A DNA stretch of 14,757 bases from an uncultured Rhodospirillales bacterium (GTDB taxonomy: Bacteria > Pseudomonadota > Alphaproteobacteria > Rhodospirillales > 2-02-FULL-58-16), in assembly GCA_913053795.1 (NCBI GenBank), contig CAJXGZ010000025.1:1-14757 (forward strand), given 5' to 3'. Under the pieces are notes generated by a model. That model did no database searches. It was not told where the DNA came from and saw only the letters and a program-made list of their open reading frames with translations. Position 1 is the first letter of the stretch. Every line of letters begins with the position of its first letter. Below, in pieces: positions 13,514-14,757 of the stretch. The position numbers were made by a program, and so were the translations under genes.

Positions 13514-14757
13514 GTGAAATCACCCGAACGCCACAGCGATTCAAAAACCGGCCATACCGAAGTCAAGACCACCACATGCTATATGTGCGCCTGCCGCTGT
13601 GGAATCCGCGTCCACCTCAGGGACGGCGAAGTCCGCCATATAGAGGGCAATCCCGACCATCCCCTGAACCAGGGCGTCATCTGCGCCAAGGGGGCGTCGG
13701 GCGTCATGAAGCAGTATTCCCCGGCGCGCCTGCTGTCCCCCTTGAAACGCAAGGAAGACAGCGAACGGGGCGCCGGCGAATTCGAAGCCATCTCCTGGGA
13801 CGAAGCCTTTTCCATTCTCGAAGACCGCTTGGCCCGCATCCGCTCCACCGATCCCCGGAAGCTGGCCTTCTTTACCGGGCGCGACCAGATGCAGGCCCTG
13901 ACCAGTCTTTTCGCCAAACAGTTCGGCACCCCCAATTACGCCGCCCACGGTGGTTTTTGTTCGGTCAACATGGCGGCCGGCATGATCTATACAATCGGCG
14001 GGTCGTTCTGGGAGTTCGGCGGTCCCGACCTGGAGCGGGCGAAATTATTCGTGATGATCGGCACGGCGGAAGATCATCATTCCAACCCCATGAAAATGGC
14101 CCTGGGTAAATTCAAGCGCGACGGCGGCCGGTTTATCGCCATCAATCCGGTGCGCACCGGCTACGCCGCCATCGCCGATGACTGGATCGCCATCAAGCCC
14201 GGCACCGATGGGGCGCTGATTCTGGCGCTGATTCATGAAATCATCAAAATTGGTTTGTATGACCGGGATTTCCTGGCGACCTATACCAACGCCCCGGAAC
14301 TGGTCAACCAGGACACCAACAGCGACAACTTCGGCCTGTTCGTGCGCACCGATATACCGACCCGTGAAGGCTGCGCCGATCCGCAAAACAAAATGTGGTG
14401 GGACCGCATCGAAGACGAGGCGGTGGATAACCGCTGGCCCGATGCCGACCCCCGCCTGATGGGCAGCTACACCCTGGACGACGGCACTCCGGTCAAACCC
14501 TCATTTCAGTTGCTCAAAGAACGGGTTACCGATTACACCCCGGAATGGGCCGCCGGCATCACCGGGATCAAAGCCGCGACAATCCGCGAGCTGGCCCATG
14601 AAATGGGCATCACCGCACGGGACCAGAAGATCGAACTGCCGATCGCCTGGACCGACGCCTGGGGTAAAGAGCACGAAACCGTCACCGGGTCACCGGTCGC
14701 TTTTCACGCCATGCGCGGTCTGGCCGCCCATTCAAACGGCTTCCAGACCATCCGGGC
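13514..14757 (+). CDS. Molybdopterin oxidoreductase, SoeA-like (probable sulfite dehydrogenase), N-terminal 414 residues
   Basis: This is the N-terminal part of a large DMSO-reductase-family enzyme, cut by the window end. The start GTG at 13514 has AGGG 9 nt upstream and a stop codon just before it in frame. C22-x2-C25-x3-C29-x27-C57 is the N-terminal [4Fe-4S] site (TTCYMCACRCGIRVHL and GVICAKG). The molybdopterin domain follows, with GGFCSVNMAAG (146-156; C149 is a possible Mo ligand), GGSFWEFGGPDLERAK, and INPVRTGYAAIADDWIAIKPG, the pterin-binding block. The CYMCACRCG motif and the SFWEFG and AEDHHSNPMKM stretches resemble SoeA, the cytoplasmic sulfite dehydrogenase subunit that works with SoeB (iron-sulfur) and SoeC (membrane anchor). 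No Tat signal is visible before the cysteines, in line with a cytoplasmic enzyme. The substrate call is inference; SoeB and SoeC genes would be expected beyond the window. Confidence 0.75.
   Translation, partial: MKSPERHSDSKTGHTEVKTTTCYMCACRCGIRVHLRDGEVRHIEGNPDHPLNQGVICAKGASGVMKQYSPARLLSPLKRKEDSERGAGEFEAISWDEAFSILEDRLARIRSTDPRKLAFFTGRDQMQALTSLFAKQFGTPNYAAHGGFCSVNMAAGMIYTIGGSFWEFGGPDLERAKLFVMIGTAEDHHSNPMKMALGKFKRDGGRFIAINPVRTGYAAIADDWIAIKPGTDGALILALIHEIIKIGLYDRDFLATYTNAPELVNQDTNSDNFGLFVRTDIPTREGCADPQNKMWWDRIEDEAVDNRWPDADPRLMGSYTLDDGTPVKPSFQLLKERVTDYTPEWAAGITGIKAATIRELAHEMGITARDQKIELPIAWTDAWGKEHETVTGSPVAFHAMRGLAAHSNGFQTIR

Noticed and set aside
1..14757. CRISPR array, tRNA, rRNA, transposase or prophage genes
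   Set aside because: No regularly spaced repeats, cloverleaf-like stretches, rRNA-like conserved segments or transposase motifs were seen by reading; a covariance-model scan would be the decisive test.

Overview
The window reads as two unlike pieces of bacterial DNA joined inside one open reading frame. Positions 1 to about 2130 carry the end of a thiolase gene followed by paaA, paaB and the first part of paaC, a piece of a phenylacetyl-CoA (aerobic hybrid phenylacetate) degradation operon with moderate GC (about 50-62% in lines counted by hand). From about 2130 onward the DNA is richer in GC (about 70% in the lines counted just after the junction). Its gene order is typical of Alphaproteobacteria, probably Rhodospirillales or a relative: carB-greA, and rluD followed by rpoH, with a small DUF6476-like gene divergent from rluD. 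No single rRNA or phylogenetic marker is present, so the taxonomic call is inference.

Layout. 1-2130: thiolase tail, paaA, paaB, 5' part of paaC. 2130-4660: the C-terminal ~650 residues of carbamoyl-phosphate synthase large subunit (in frame with paaC), then greA and a terminator-like hairpin. 4660-5416: a compact toxin-antitoxin-like pair with its own promoter, a PIN-domain toxin and a small partner. 5423-7084: an orphan family-5 extracytoplasmic solute-binding protein. 7090-7512, minus strand: a DUF2442 gene and the 3' remnant of its usual DUF4160 partner, cut off by a 164-bp inverted-repeat element. 7673-9657, minus strand: rluD then rpoH. 9683-10464, plus strand: a DUF6476-like membrane-anchored protein overlapping by 4 nt a JAMM/Mov34 metallopeptidase-like gene. 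10532-10697: a second inverted-repeat element of the same family, 166 bp. 10694-11380, minus strand: a DUF6629-like membrane protein. 11618-13408: a large multi-pass protein resembling STT3/AglB-type GT-C glycosyltransferases. 13514 to the end: the N-terminal 414 residues of a molybdopterin oxidoreductase resembling the sulfite dehydrogenase subunit SoeA, cut by the window edge.

The most important point for a user is the paaC::carB join. It is in frame and so looks like a 787-residue fusion protein, but neither half is complete, the join lies where both parents plausibly encode similar residues, and base composition changes there. An assembly chimera is the simplest reading; a genuine rearrangement is the alternative. 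The most interesting biology I can support is a MITE-like palindromic repeat family flanked by TA. Its ends form the stop codons of two genes, and one copy has truncated the DUF4160 gene. I did not find a clearly new multi-gene defence or metabolic system. There are no CRISPR arrays, tRNAs, rRNAs or transposase genes that I can see.
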